Assembly (NCBI RefSeq): GCF_008389435.1
Contig: NZ_VUYS01000012.1
Span: 1-64,000 of the forward strand
Direction: 5' to 3'
Length of the DNA stretch: 64,000 bases
Source of the DNA: Candidatus Nitrosocosmicus agrestis
GTDB lineage: Archaea > Thermoproteota > Nitrososphaeria > Nitrososphaerales > Nitrososphaeraceae
This document shows, piece after piece, positions 20,360-29,532 of the stretch (its first letter is position 1; each line of letters opens with the position of its first letter). Under the pieces are notes generated by a model. That model saw nothing but the letters and a program-made list of their open reading frames with translations. It ran no database searches and was not told the DNA's origin. A program made the translations under genes and the position numbers.

Positions 20360-21772
20360 TTGATAGTAAATAATAGATTTACTTTAATGATCTTGTCTTT
20401 ATTTCATACATTACTGATAGCAAGTGTAGGGTATATAACACCTATAATATCTGAGCAGCAAGCAAATGCTCAGAATACTACTTCTGCTCAGGAGTTAAAC
20501 TCTAGTAACAAACCTCTCATAGATCTTATGACTAGGAATTTGACTGATGTGGTATCTGGAATGTCTTCCAAAGTCTTCAATAACGTAACAAGTCCTTCTA
20601 TTGTCATCTCTCCAGAAAATAATACCATCTACTTATCTTACTCAAAAACTGAAAATAACAAGACAAATATCTATCTGGTTAACTCTACCGATGGGGGAGA
20701 ATCATTTAGTCCACCTGTCAGGGTAAACAATATAGCTGGTGATGCAACCAAGAGTCCTTGGACTTCGACAAAGATTGTCTTGGGTCCTAACAACGAAATC
20801 TATGTGCTTTGGCAGGTCATTGACGAATCCAATAAAGAATTCAAGTACGGTACAAGTTCTCTGAGATTAGCAAAGTCTTTGGACGGTGGTGCAACCTTTT
20901 TGCCAACTACCAGACCAGCAAATGATACCGTAGGAGAAAAAGCATTTTTTGACCTTGCGGTTTCTAAGAATAATTCTCTTTTTATAACTTATCTAGATAG
21001 CTTTTCAAATGTAACTAATTATGACATAAGTTATCCTTCAGAAGCCAAGCTATTACGATCCTTTGATGGCGGACAATCTTTTGAAGGTCCAATAGTTATA
21101 GACGAAACATCATGTGATTGTTGTAAAACAGCTGCCGTAACAGCTGATAACAACGAAGTGTATATACTATGGCGTCATGCAAATCATACTGCTAAAGAGA
21201 CATATTCGAATGGCTCAAACCCCTACAATTATGAAGATAAACTAGGAGAAGGTGTGATTTATGAGGTAATAAGAGATATTTACATTACCCATTCAAATGA
21301 CTCTGGAAAAGCCGAGTCATTTGTACCTGCAATAAGAATTCACGCGGACAATTGGTATATGAATGGCTGCCCATCAGCGGGACCAGCTCTTGGATTTGAT
21401 AGCAAAGGTGTATTGCATGTTAGCTGGTTTACTGGAGGAGGAGCTATGCCTGGAACCTACTATGCAAATTCTACAGACTCTGGAAATAATTTCAGCAAAC
21501 CGTTACCTGTTTTAGCGGACAAATGGGTACCTCAAAGCCAATCCAATCTTGCCATTGATGGAAATGACAATGTATGGATGGCTATAACGGATGGCCGAAA
21601 CGACACCAATAATCATGTGTTTGTAGCAGTTAAAACTGCTGATGGAAGACTATTAAAGAATCAATTATTTGGAATTGGTGAAGATCCAATGATTTCATCA
21701 GGAACAAATCTTACTGGAATTGTATGGACTGACAAAGATAAAATCAAACTAGCAGTAATGGATCTCAAGTAA
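20360..21772 (+). CDS. Secreted sialidase-like BNR/Asp-box propeller with CxCC motif (copy 1)
   Basis: A 470-residue exported protein from a TTG start; signal peptide in residues 8-38. It has repeated Asp boxes (STDGGESFSPP, SLDGGATFLP, SFDGGQSFEGP, STDSGNNFSKP), the mark of six-bladed sialidase-type propellers. Unlike classic sialidases I see no obvious arginine triad; instead there is a Cys cluster 'SCDCCKTAAV' near 250 and a second Cys in 'NGCPSAGPALGF' near 335, both also present in 27997-29391. These cysteines suggest metal or thiol chemistry rather than sialic acid cleavage. The membrane protein at 21838 follows after 65 bp and is probably co-transcribed. Confidence 0.8.
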   Translation: MIVNNRFTLMILSLFHTLLIASVGYITPIISEQQANAQNTTSAQELNSSNKPLIDLMTRNLTDVVSGMSSKVFNNVTSPSIVISPENNTIYLSYSKTENNKTNIYLVNSTDGGESFSPPVRVNNIAGDATKSPWTSTKIVLGPNNEIYVLWQVIDESNKEFKYGTSSLRLAKSLDGGATFLPTTRPANDTVGEKAFFDLAVSKNNSLFITYLDSFSNVTNYDISYPSEAKLLRSFDGGQSFEGPIVIDETSCDCCKTAAVTADNNEVYILWRHANHTAKETYSNGSNPYNYEDKLGEGVIYEVIRDIYITHSNDSGKAESFVPAIRIHADNWYMNGCPSAGPALGFDSKGVLHVSWFTGGGAMPGTYYANSTDSGNNFSKPLPVLADKWVPQSQSNLAIDGNDNVWMAITDGRNDTNNHVFVAVKTADGRLLKNQLFGIGEDPMISSGTNLTGIVWTDKDKIKLAVMDLK

Positions 21773-21837
21773 AAAATAAACTAGGATCCAAAACATACAT
21801 CATTTCCCAATATTCAAAATTAGTTATCAGAAATACT

Positions 21838-22893
21838 TTGAGAATCAGTCGATTAAGGTATAAAAGTGGAATCGCGATTCCTTTGTGGAGTTCCTTCACG
21901 ATACTGATATTATTTTTTTTATACTCAAAGTTCACTTCGCCAGAAAATTCGGTCTTTCTTACTACATCGCTTTATGATTTGGCTTATACAATCTTAAGTT
22001 CATTCTTTGTTTGTATTGCATTATTAATTTATGGAACAATAAAAATAATCTTTTATCAAAAATCCGTAGAAACCAATAATATACTTTATTTCTTAAGGAC
22101 AAAGGTTTTTGCAGTTCGGAGGTTTAAGTTAATTTTCATTTCTTCTTCCATATCATATTTTATTTTCTTTGGATTCTTAACAAATATGTTTATATTATTT
22201 AATGAAGATGGTACTGTTTTTTCTTTGATTCCTCAAATGAATCCAATGAATAGTAATCATCATAGTCACCCGCCACATGACAACGATACAGACACAAATG
22301 GCGGGCTGATTGTCCAACAAGTAGGCAACCCAGTTCAGTCAAATAACATTAGAACACACCAAAGTCATTCACAAAATCATGAACAAATTGCAGACTCAAA
22401 CATTGAAAAATCTGATTCTATAGTTTTATCTAAAGCCCATTATCCCGACATAAGATTTGTTATATGCTGTAATCATTTTGGGTATGTACCAATGGTAACC
22501 ATATATGTTACTACCAATTTGTCGATCCTATTAATACCTCTCAATTTTTACTTAGGCGTAGTAATATCAATGCTTGTAGGAATCACTGTCGCATTAAATG
22601 TTTATGGGTTAAAAAGGATTAATGTAAATTTCAGAGGTTTATCAAAGGGTCGCATTTTTAGCGGCTTGGGGTTGACTACGGGTTTATTAGTGGGTTGTCC
22701 AACATGCGCTGGAAGTCTTTTATATTCTATAATTGGTTTTAGCTCATTAGTTACTTTTTCATCCCTAGGACTATATCAAATATTATTTCTTGTCATTAGC
22801 ATACCATTTCTGATTGTTTCCATAACTATTCTAACAAAATTCATGTATAATAGCGAATGCAGTTTAGGTTCCAGGACAAGAGATAAAAAGTGA
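21838..22893 (+). CDS. Polytopic membrane protein with His-rich loop and CPTC motif
   Basis: A 351-residue membrane protein from a TTG start. I count about six TM helices: ~14-32, 45-66, 97-119, two near 220-260 and two near 280-335. Between the third and fourth lies a ~95-residue hydrophilic loop rich in His (NHHSHPPHDNDTDT, THQSHSQNHEQ), then 'FVICCNHFGYVP'. A CPTCAG motif sits at the start of a late TM helix (LLVGCPTCAGSLL, ~287-292). His-rich loop plus CxxC/CC suggests copper handling or thiol chemistry, consistent with the cluster. No named family recognised. Confidence 0.7.
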   Translation: MRISRLRYKSGIAIPLWSSFTILILFFLYSKFTSPENSVFLTTSLYDLAYTILSSFFVCIALLIYGTIKIIFYQKSVETNNILYFLRTKVFAVRRFKLIFISSSISYFIFFGFLTNMFILFNEDGTVFSLIPQMNPMNSNHHSHPPHDNDTDTNGGLIVQQVGNPVQSNNIRTHQSHSQNHEQIADSNIEKSDSIVLSKAHYPDIRFVICCNHFGYVPMVTIYVTTNLSILLIPLNFYLGVVISMLVGITVALNVYGLKRINVNFRGLSKGRIFSGLGLTTGLLVGCPTCAGSLLYSIIGFSSLVTFSSLGLYQILFLVISIPFLIVSITILTKFMYNSECSLGSRTRDKK

Positions 22894-23253
22894 AAGATTA
22901 TATGTCATCTTTTTCAAACTAGAAATTTTAATAAAATAAATTTTAAACATGATTATCCAAGTTTGAAAGCATGTCGCAAATAAGGATTAGAAATTTGAGT
23001 TGATCAGATTTATCACTATTTGCCATATGTAAATAGGATGCCATTGACATGTATATCGCTACTATCAGGTTAGCTGCAGACTCAGATATAAGATTATTTT
23101 CTTTACCTCTTAGTTATGACAACGTTTCATGTACATTTAACGAACTTAAAATGAGTTTGAAATTATTACTCAATATTACAAATAATAAAAGAAAAGGAAT
23201 AGTTTCATTTTTGTACCAATTCCTTTTTAAACTATTTTTTTGTTATTTTTGCA
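22894..23253. other. Intergenic, one doubtful ORF
   Basis: A 71-codon + frame (23049-23264) overlaps the next gene start and has no family-like features. Otherwise empty. Confidence 0.35.
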
Positions 23254-23280
23254 TTGCTCTATAAAAAGGATCATTCTAGT

Positions 23281-23685
23281 ATGTACAAGCATATTTCTAG
23301 ATTCATGAGCAATAAGATCAATTTATTTTTGATCGTTTTGCTAGCATTTGGTTCTGTTATAACATATTTTTTTCTAATTCCTCATCTAACTCATGCATCC
23401 ATGGCTTATCATGTGCTGATTCACATTGTGAGCCTAGATATTTCAATTTTTTTAACAGTTATATCGATTCTTGCATATAAAAAAGCAAGAAGCAATAGAA
23501 TATTATTAACTTTTTTTAGCTTTGTCTTTCTTGTAGCAGTTGAGATTCTTTACTTGTTACAAGCAAGCCACCTTGTGCGGATTTTTTATATACCATTCAT
23601 CGAAATAGAGTTTTCACACGTATTACTTGCTTGTATGATCATATTATTTGCTTGGGGTGTTTTGAAGGTGGATAAAAAACATTGA
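23281..23685 (+). CDS. Small four-TM membrane protein, overlaps a regulator gene
   Basis: About 134 residues from ATG 23281 (the frame is open from a TTG at 23254). Four hydrophobic segments: FLIVLLAFGSVITYFFLI, a central VLIHIVSLDISIFLTVISIL, LLTFFSFVFLVAVEILYLL, and VLLACMIILFAWGVL. Histidines occur at the outer ends (HLTHASMAYHVLIH). Its stop overlaps the start of the winged-helix gene at 23682 by 4 bp, so the two are translationally linked. A membrane sensor partner for that regulator is a reasonable inference. Confidence 0.65.
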   Translation: MYKHISRFMSNKINLFLIVLLAFGSVITYFFLIPHLTHASMAYHVLIHIVSLDISIFLTVISILAYKKARSNRILLTFFSFVFLVAVEILYLLQASHLVRIFYIPFIEIEFSHVLLACMIILFAWGVLKVDKKH

Positions 23686-24203
23686 ATCTAATCTCTGAAA
23701 ATCACCTTTTGTGTACTCCGTATGTCAAAGGATCCGTAAGAAATAGCAATGAATTATTAGTCTACCAGCTGATTTCTTACTTGATTGGAGTTAGATACAG
23801 AGAACTGTTAAGAATTACCGGATTTAATATTGGAACATTGTCTTATCATCTTGAAACTTTGGAAAGGAACAACATGATTAGATCCTTACGTGTAAAAAAA
23901 GGAAATATCACGAGATATTATCCATATTGGGTATCTACAGATACTGCCGTAATGATAGGATATCTTAGATCAGTTCCAGCTAGACAAATCATGATGCTGC
24001 TTTTTCACGAAGGAGTCACATCTTTTTCAAAAATTGCGTCGCATATTAACAAGTCCCCTTCTACGACATCATAGTATTTAAAGAAATTAATCGAATCGGG
24101 GATGGTAATGCGCATCAAAAGAAAAACGTATTTGGAATTCTCTCTAAAAAGTCCTGAACTACTTTCAAGAATTATTACTAAAAGAAACAAACTTGTTTCT
24201 TAA
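23682..24203 (+). pseudogene. Two-domain winged-helix regulator interrupted by an amber codon
   Basis: The first 130 codons read as a winged-helix regulator ('YRELLRITGFNIGTLSYHLE', 'NNMIRSLRVKKGNITRYYPY', then a second HTH 'VTSFSKIASHINKSPSTTS') and stop at TAG 24072-24074. The same frame continues for 42 codons ('YLKKLIESGMVMRIKRKTYL') to TAA at 24201. The intact paralogue at 38790-39326 has SSTTSW at the matching place, so the TAG replaces a conserved Trp (TGG to TAG). The product would lose the second wing. Start overlaps the preceding membrane-protein gene. Confidence 0.85.
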
Positions 24204-24377
24204 ATCTGCTAAGAATAGCTTTAAAATGCCTTAAAATGTGACTACAGGTCAATATCTTAATGTATAATCAGTCTCATTAAAATCGATACCATTTTATTTG
24301 AATTTTCAACTAGATTCTTGTGTTCGACGAATGAACAATATGTGTTATATACTCTTTTAAGTATAAATATACAAGCA

Positions 24378-25001
24378 TTGACCATTCGAATTTCTCGCAA
24401 TCTGGTCCTTGGTTTAGTGATTATAGCAGTGTTAATGGGAACACCAGTTTTTCAAAATTCATTTGCCCACCAAAGAGCATTGTACTCGATAAATGGTAAG
24501 AACTATCTCATGGAAGTTGAGACGACCAACGAACCCGTTGCGGTGGATGACAAGACTAGTGTGGAAATTACAGTTGTTTCGCCAAATATGACTACTCCAA
24601 TGGATCCTGAGGCAAATGGCACACAACCTATAACTGGTCTAGAAGATTCGCTTAAGGTGGACATCCAGGCTGGAAACAAAACTCTTACTTCAAATTTAGA
24701 TCCGGCATTTGGAGAATTAGGAGTATATGAATCTCAGACATACTATCCAACAATTCCAACAACCTATAGCTTTAGGGTCTATGGAGATATAAATGGCACA
24801 CAATTTAATGATACCTTTGCTTGTAATCCAGTCTTGGGAGAAGATGCACCCCCTGATAACTCCACTATCAAGATTTCAAATGAAGTAGAAAGAAAAGCAT
24901 TAACAGGGGGATTGGATTGTCCTGACTACAGAGTGGGATTTCCAGAACCATATATCTCTCAACACGAATTAGCCAAATCACTAAATCAAAGCCAAACTTA
25001 A
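24378..25001 (+). CDS. Secreted protein, paralogue of 31895-32518 (copper cluster)
   Basis: About 207 residues from a TTG at 24378 (open further to a TTG at 24318, but the internal start gives a clean signal peptide, ISRNLVLGLVIIAVLMG). The predicted mature end begins AHQRALYSINGKNY. The body shares 'VDDKTSVEIT', 'NGTQPITGLEDSLKV', 'DPAFGELGVYES', 'YPTIPTTYSFRVYGDINGT' and 'RVGFPEPYISQHELA' with 31895-32518, about 60% identical by eye. Two Cys (FACNPV, LDCPDY) are conserved in both. Its position in a copper cluster and the His-bearing mature N-terminus make metal binding plausible, not proven. Confidence 0.75.
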   Translation: MTIRISRNLVLGLVIIAVLMGTPVFQNSFAHQRALYSINGKNYLMEVETTNEPVAVDDKTSVEITVVSPNMTTPMDPEANGTQPITGLEDSLKVDIQAGNKTLTSNLDPAFGELGVYESQTYYPTIPTTYSFRVYGDINGTQFNDTFACNPVLGEDAPPDNSTIKISNEVERKALTGGLDCPDYRVGFPEPYISQHELAKSLNQSQT

Positions 25002-25236
25002 TCTATTTTTTGTTTTTTTTTGTTTTTAATATCCAAAAATTTCATGTTAGGATTTAATAACATGCTATCTCAATCCATTATTTAAAAATAATTGGATTTC
25101 TGCTGTCTTTTATAAGATCATAAAGATCTGGTTTAATTCGAATCCGATGAACCAATTTTTTAACAAACAGTCTTTCAAATTTTTCAGCTAGATAATTGGA
25201 ATAATATTATGTATTTATATAAGTCCTATCAAAAAA

Positions 25237-26355
25237 TTAGGAGTTTAATTTTAAGTTAAATGCTCCGATTAGGTTAGGGTGAATTTTTGTATGGACGACC
25301 ATCATGACATTCATGGGTGCGGATTTATCTTTCACCAAATTATTCATCTCTTCTAAACCGTTTCCAAGTTTATCTACAAACACATGAGATTTGTTACTCA
25401 ATTCCATATTTTTTAATTCTTTATCAAACAGCTGAATTGACTTGTCAGCCAATGCACTCGCAGTTTGATATTCAGCGATATTCATTAATTCAAATTCGCT
25501 TTTTGATTTGTTATCCAGATTTATCGTTAGAACAGAGTTGGACGTATGTGTTTCATTCATGGTTGCTGAACTCACACCCATTTGCAATCCCGGATTCTCG
25601 GTATTATTGCTGTTGCTATTACTATCAGCAGTAATGTTATTAACATCCGTCATCACTGTCGAGTGGTCAGTCATCATCATTACTTTATCCATGTTAGACA
25701 TGTTGGTCATATCAAAGTTAACATCGTATGCATTTCCATAATTTCTCAATAAACTGTCTACAATTTCGACAAATCTTAAAGGTTGAGTGGTATTATCTTT
25801 AGTTTCTTTTCGATCACCGTTAAAAATATTAGTTAAAATACCTGCGAGATTATCTAATGGATTTAAACTTTGTTGTGGCCCTTTTGCCAATTCTATAATG
25901 TCATCAATTTTAGCATCCAAATTAGCAACTAATTGTTTTATTTGTTCTTGTTGGGTATTAATTATTTCATTATTTGCAATGGATGTCAAATTTGATGGTA
26001 AAGATAAGGACGACATATTCTGTAGGCTTCTTATTGCTATTGTAAGATCTTGTGCCAGTTTTTCATCCCGTTCTCCTATTTCTGCCAGTATATTTTGAAA
26101 ATAAAAATTGGATGCTTTATCCAAATGTATCTTAGCCAGAGTTAAATTTTTGCTCATGTAGTTACTTTCCAACAGGTTTAATTCAACTTGAAATTGATCA
26201 ACAAATGCAATAAATGATGCATAATCATTTGGAGTAAAGTTATGAGCATATATCTTCTGTGTTGGATCAATATCGATATTACCGATATTCAGATAAATCG
26301 AGCACAAATAGATAGATACAATTAAAGTAACAAAAAAATTCTTTGTATAAAGCAT
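25237..26355 (-). CDS. Secreted helical protein, third gene of the TlpA-CcdA operon
   Basis: A 372-residue exported protein (signal peptide FFVTLIVSIYLCSIYLNIG; HNF at the mature start). It is mostly helical, with 'DYASFIAFVDQFQVELNLLE', 'KIHLDKASNFYFQNILAEIG' and an inner Met/Asp/Thr-rich segment 'MTNMSNMDKVMMMTDHSTVM' that could bind copper through Met/His. The plan (helical pairs, DKAS-x-F-x-FQ) recalls 37354-38466. It starts 16 bp after the TlpA-CcdA gene ends. Periplasm-like location and metal binding are inferred. Confidence 0.65.
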   Translation of the reverse strand: MLYTKNFFVTLIVSIYLCSIYLNIGNIDIDPTQKIYAHNFTPNDYASFIAFVDQFQVELNLLESNYMSKNLTLAKIHLDKASNFYFQNILAEIGERDEKLAQDLTIAIRSLQNMSSLSLPSNLTSIANNEIINTQQEQIKQLVANLDAKIDDIIELAKGPQQSLNPLDNLAGILTNIFNGDRKETKDNTTQPLRFVEIVDSLLRNYGNAYDVNFDMTNMSNMDKVMMMTDHSTVMTDVNNITADSNSNSNNTENPGLQMGVSSATMNETHTSNSVLTINLDNKSKSEFELMNIAEYQTASALADKSIQLFDKELKNMELSNKSHVFVDKLGNGLEEMNNLVKDKSAPMNVMMVVHTKIHPNLIGAFNLKLNS

Positions 26356-26371
26356 TGGCGCAGTCTACCAC

Positions 26372-27985
26372 TTATCCAAGCATAGGAAAAGTCCCTGCAA
26401 GTGAAGTTGTAAAAATGGTCAGGTAACCTGTCAAAAGCAGTACTCCCATTATCAACAACAAAGCCACACTTATCCGATGAATCCACGGCATGTATTTGCT
26501 GAGTTTCCTATACGTTACCAAATATTTATCAATAGCAAGCGCAGAAATTATGAAGGGAATTGCTAATCCTGCAGAATATACGATCAGTAATAATACTCCT
26601 TCGTACAAAGAAGTAGTAACTGCAGCTATTGTCAAGATACTAGCTAAAATTGGTCCAATACAGGGAGTCCAGCCGGCTCCAAATCCCATTCCAATAAGCA
26701 ATGAACCAACATGTCCTGCAGGTCTTTGAGGAAATTTATATCCTCGGTCACGCTGTGTTCCAGGGATCTTAAGAACACCAAGTAGATTGAGACCAAACAA
26801 GATAATCATTACTCCTCCTACAATCTCGATCCATCTGCTATAATCATGAAATGCAGAACCTATCGCAGTGATTGAAGCTCCTAGAGCAACAAAAACAATG
26901 GAAAATCCCAAGATGAACAAACATCCTCTGATAAATGTTTTTGATTTTATAACAGATATCCTCTTAACTGATTGTTGTTTTTCCATTTCTTTGGAATCAA
27001 GTGTAATAGAGTCCTTAGTTGTATTAGCAGTATTAGCAGCAGTTGCAGTAGAGTCCTTTTGTTTCTTGAGAGAGTTGGATTTATTCTTATGATTTTTATT
27101 TAGTAATTCATCTGAACTCATCCCGGTTATAAAGGCAACAAAGCTAGGGATGATAGGTAAGATGCAAGGTGAAAGAAAACTCAAGAGACCAGCAGCAAAT
27201 GAAATTGGGATTCCTATAGTGATAAGGTTGCTCTTTAAGTCGCTATCGGTATCTGGGGCTAAGTTGGTACTTGAAGATCCTGTTGATGATGATGATAATG
27301 ACGATAAAGGCAAAGTGCCTGCAGAATCAGATGAAGAAGAGGTATTACCAGATTGAACAGCAAATGCATCAGGAGAAACCTCAAGAAGAGTATTTTCTAT
27401 CAAAGATTTTGTTTTTGCAGAGATAGGATCAAACTGACCTTTCCATTGATGATAAATAGTGCCATTTTTGTCTATTAAATAAGATTCAGGAACCCCTATT
27501 GTTTTAAAAGTACGTGTAAAAAGGTCGTTTGGATCATGCCATAGTGGATACGTAATATTCAAGTTATTAGCAAAGGCCTTTATCCTATCATCCATACCAA
27601 AGCTATCAACACTAACTCCTACCACTTCTAATCCGCTTTTACTATATTCTTTGTATAGTTGTTCTAAGCCAGGCATTTCCTCTCTACATGGAATACACCA
27701 AGTAGCCCAAGAATTCAAAATGATTAACTTGCCTGTAGTATTTGTTGCAATTGTAAGTGGTTTTTCATTTTCTAGGGATTGTGCAGAATAAGATTTTACT
27801 TTATCTTTTGGGACTGACTGTTGATTATTATCGCTATTGTCGTCATCACCTGTTTGTCCATAACTATAATGATTTGAAGAGATATTTCCAATAAAGAAAC
27901 TACTGGCAATAAACACAGTTATAATAAGAACTACTGAAGGTGTCAAAGAAAACCTATTAGAAGGTTTATCTACTTTGGAACTCAT
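26372..27985 (-). CDS. TlpA-type thioredoxin fused to CcdA/DsbD transmembrane domain
   Basis: A 537-residue fusion. TM helix/signal at ~15-35. Residues ~60-205 are a TlpA/ResA-like thioredoxin with WCIPC at ~96-100 and the cis-Pro in 'IGVPESYLIDKNG'. A Ser/Thr/Asp-rich linker follows, then a CcdA domain (~255-535): 'LLSFLSPCILPIIPSFVAFI' and 'GAGWTPCIGPILA' carry the paired Cys that shuttle electrons across the membrane. A hydrophilic insert lies between the first TM helices (KNHKNKSNSLKKQK). Role: moving reducing power outward for disulfide reduction, as in cytochrome or copper-protein maturation. Part of the operon 29391 to 25237. Confidence 0.92.
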   Translation of the reverse strand: MSSKVDKPSNRFSLTPSVVLIITVFIASSFFIGNISSNHYSYGQTGDDDNSDNNQQSVPKDKVKSYSAQSLENEKPLTIATNTTGKLIILNSWATWCIPCREEMPGLEQLYKEYSKSGLEVVGVSVDSFGMDDRIKAFANNLNITYPLWHDPNDLFTRTFKTIGVPESYLIDKNGTIYHQWKGQFDPISAKTKSLIENTLLEVSPDAFAVQSGNTSSSSDSAGTLPLSSLSSSSTGSSSTNLAPDTDSDLKSNLITIGIPISFAAGLLSFLSPCILPIIPSFVAFITGMSSDELLNKNHKNKSNSLKKQKDSTATAANTANTTKDSITLDSKEMEKQQSVKRISVIKSKTFIRGCLFILGFSIVFVALGASITAIGSAFHDYSRWIEIVGGVMIILFGLNLLGVLKIPGTQRDRGYKFPQRPAGHVGSLLIGMGFGAGWTPCIGPILASILTIAAVTTSLYEGVLLLIVYSAGLAIPFIISALAIDKYLVTYRKLSKYMPWIHRISVALLLIMGVLLLTGYLTIFTTSLAGTFPMLG

Positions 27986-27996
27986 TTCTAGTATTT

Positions 27997-29391
27997 TTAC
28001 TTTGTATTATTATCTGTTCTTAGAATAGAGAGATTTATGGAATTATCTCCATTCCAAAGAACACCTATCAAGTTATTACCGCTTGCTATTGTGGGTGCTC
28101 GAGCGTTTTCTTGTCCATTTACAGGTGGAAATTCGGTCATTTTGCCATCATTACTAGATATTTTTTCAACAAATATGTTTGCCGATGTATTTTCAAACTT
28201 CCATTTTTCATCTAATGCAGTTAGTCCGTATGAATCTTCCCACGCTAACCAAACGTGATTCTTATTATCAACAGCCAGATCTGCTCTGAGAGGAGGAATC
28301 CAATCTCCTGTAAGGACAGGGATTGGAGTACTGAAGGTTTTTCCCCTATCTTTTGAAATGGCGTAATAAATTCCAGGATGATCCTCTGCACCAGTATACC
28401 ATACTATGTGGAGATTTCCTTTGCTGTCTACTACCATTGGTGCTCCCACATGTACACACCCTCCAAATACAAAACTGTCATTTGCAACCTTCACGGGTTG
28501 ACTGAAAGTTGCACCTCCGTCTGAAGAGTGTGAAACTACTATGTCTCTTACTACGGGGTCGACTTGTGGATCTGTATTGGGTGCAACAGGGAACTTCTTT
28601 CGCCATGAAGTATAAATATCATCTGCAGATGCAGCAAGCACATTTACATTGCAACATTCGCAATCATTCTTATCCATCACCACATTTGAGTGAAAGGTTT
28701 TCCCCCCGTCAGTAGAGGCAATCAGGCTAGCTTGAGAACCATATGTGTCATTTTGAAGTATGGTGCCATTTCTCAAAATATTTACATCTGAATTTAATGA
28801 TCCTACGTATATAGTTCCATTATCTGAAATGTCAAAAGTTTGAAAAGCTTTTGCTTGGTTTGGATCGTTCTTGTTAACTATAGATACAGCAGGAGCAAAT
28901 GTTTCACCACCATCTATGGATTTAGCTATTTTTAGCGTTCTAAAACCATACATAAATCCAGGTGCATCTTTTGAGGATACCCACAATGTATAGATGGTGC
29001 CGTTATCTGTTACTTCTATTTGAGGAGGGACTCTTCCATCCCACATTACATCTCCTGGTTTATCATTTATCCTTATCGGCTTGGTAAAACTATTTGTGCT
29101 ATTATCTAATGATTTGACAAAGAAAAGATTAGATTCATCATTTTGAGTGTTTATATAAGTTACATATACTTTATCGGTTTTTGGATCAATGTACATATCC
29201 GCACCATGGGATCCATTACCTGCAACTTTAATAGATGGATTGAATTGTAAAGTACTCATGGTAACATTAATCAGAGGCGATACCTGAGTTTCATTTGAAG
29301 TTTGAGCGTGAGATATCAATACAAAACTACTTCCTAAAAACAAAATCAAAGATGATGATATCAACAGCATTAAGAAAAGAAAAGGTTTCAC
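27997..29391 (-). CDS. Secreted sialidase-like BNR/Asp-box propeller with CxCC motif (copy 2)
   Basis: A 464-residue exported propeller, paralogue of 20360-21772. Signal peptide 'FLFLMLLISSSLILFLGSSF'. Asp boxes: SIDGGETFAPA, STDGGKTFHSN, SSDGGATFSQP, SKDRGKTFSTP. The Cys cluster 'DCECCNVNVLAA' lies near 243 and 'GGCVHVGAPMVV' near 312, matching the positions in the other copy. It is the first gene of a tight operon (11 bp to TlpA-CcdA), which ties this Cys-bearing propeller to extracytoplasmic thiol reduction; the CxCC may be the client of the TlpA domain or a copper site. Sialidase activity is unlikely. Confidence 0.82.
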   Translation of the reverse strand: MKPFLFLMLLISSSLILFLGSSFVLISHAQTSNETQVSPLINVTMSTLQFNPSIKVAGNGSHGADMYIDPKTDKVYVTYINTQNDESNLFFVKSLDNSTNSFTKPIRINDKPGDVMWDGRVPPQIEVTDNGTIYTLWVSSKDAPGFMYGFRTLKIAKSIDGGETFAPAVSIVNKNDPNQAKAFQTFDISDNGTIYVGSLNSDVNILRNGTILQNDTYGSQASLIASTDGGKTFHSNVVMDKNDCECCNVNVLAASADDIYTSWRKKFPVAPNTDPQVDPVVRDIVVSHSSDGGATFSQPVKVANDSFVFGGCVHVGAPMVVDSKGNLHIVWYTGAEDHPGIYYAISKDRGKTFSTPIPVLTGDWIPPLRADLAVDNKNHVWLAWEDSYGLTALDEKWKFENTSANIFVEKISSNDGKMTEFPPVNGQENARAPTIASGNNLIGVLWNGDNSINLSILRTDNNTK

Positions 29392-29532
29392 TTAGCATTG
29401 CATCCAAAAAAAAGTATTTAATTTTTGTTGTACATTCGTCGAAGGTACGATCACATTACATTCAATCGGATTGAATAATTGTTTATATTATAAAGGTCTA
29501 GTAAACTATAAAGCCAAATTGTAATGTCCTTG

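Noticed and set aside
24072-24074. Pyrrolysine codon
   Set aside because: The paralogue has Trp at this place and there is no sign of Pyl genes here; a nonsense change is simpler.
25134-25165. GAATCC-type tRNA T-arm lookalike
   Set aside because: Stem does not form and no other tRNA arms are present.
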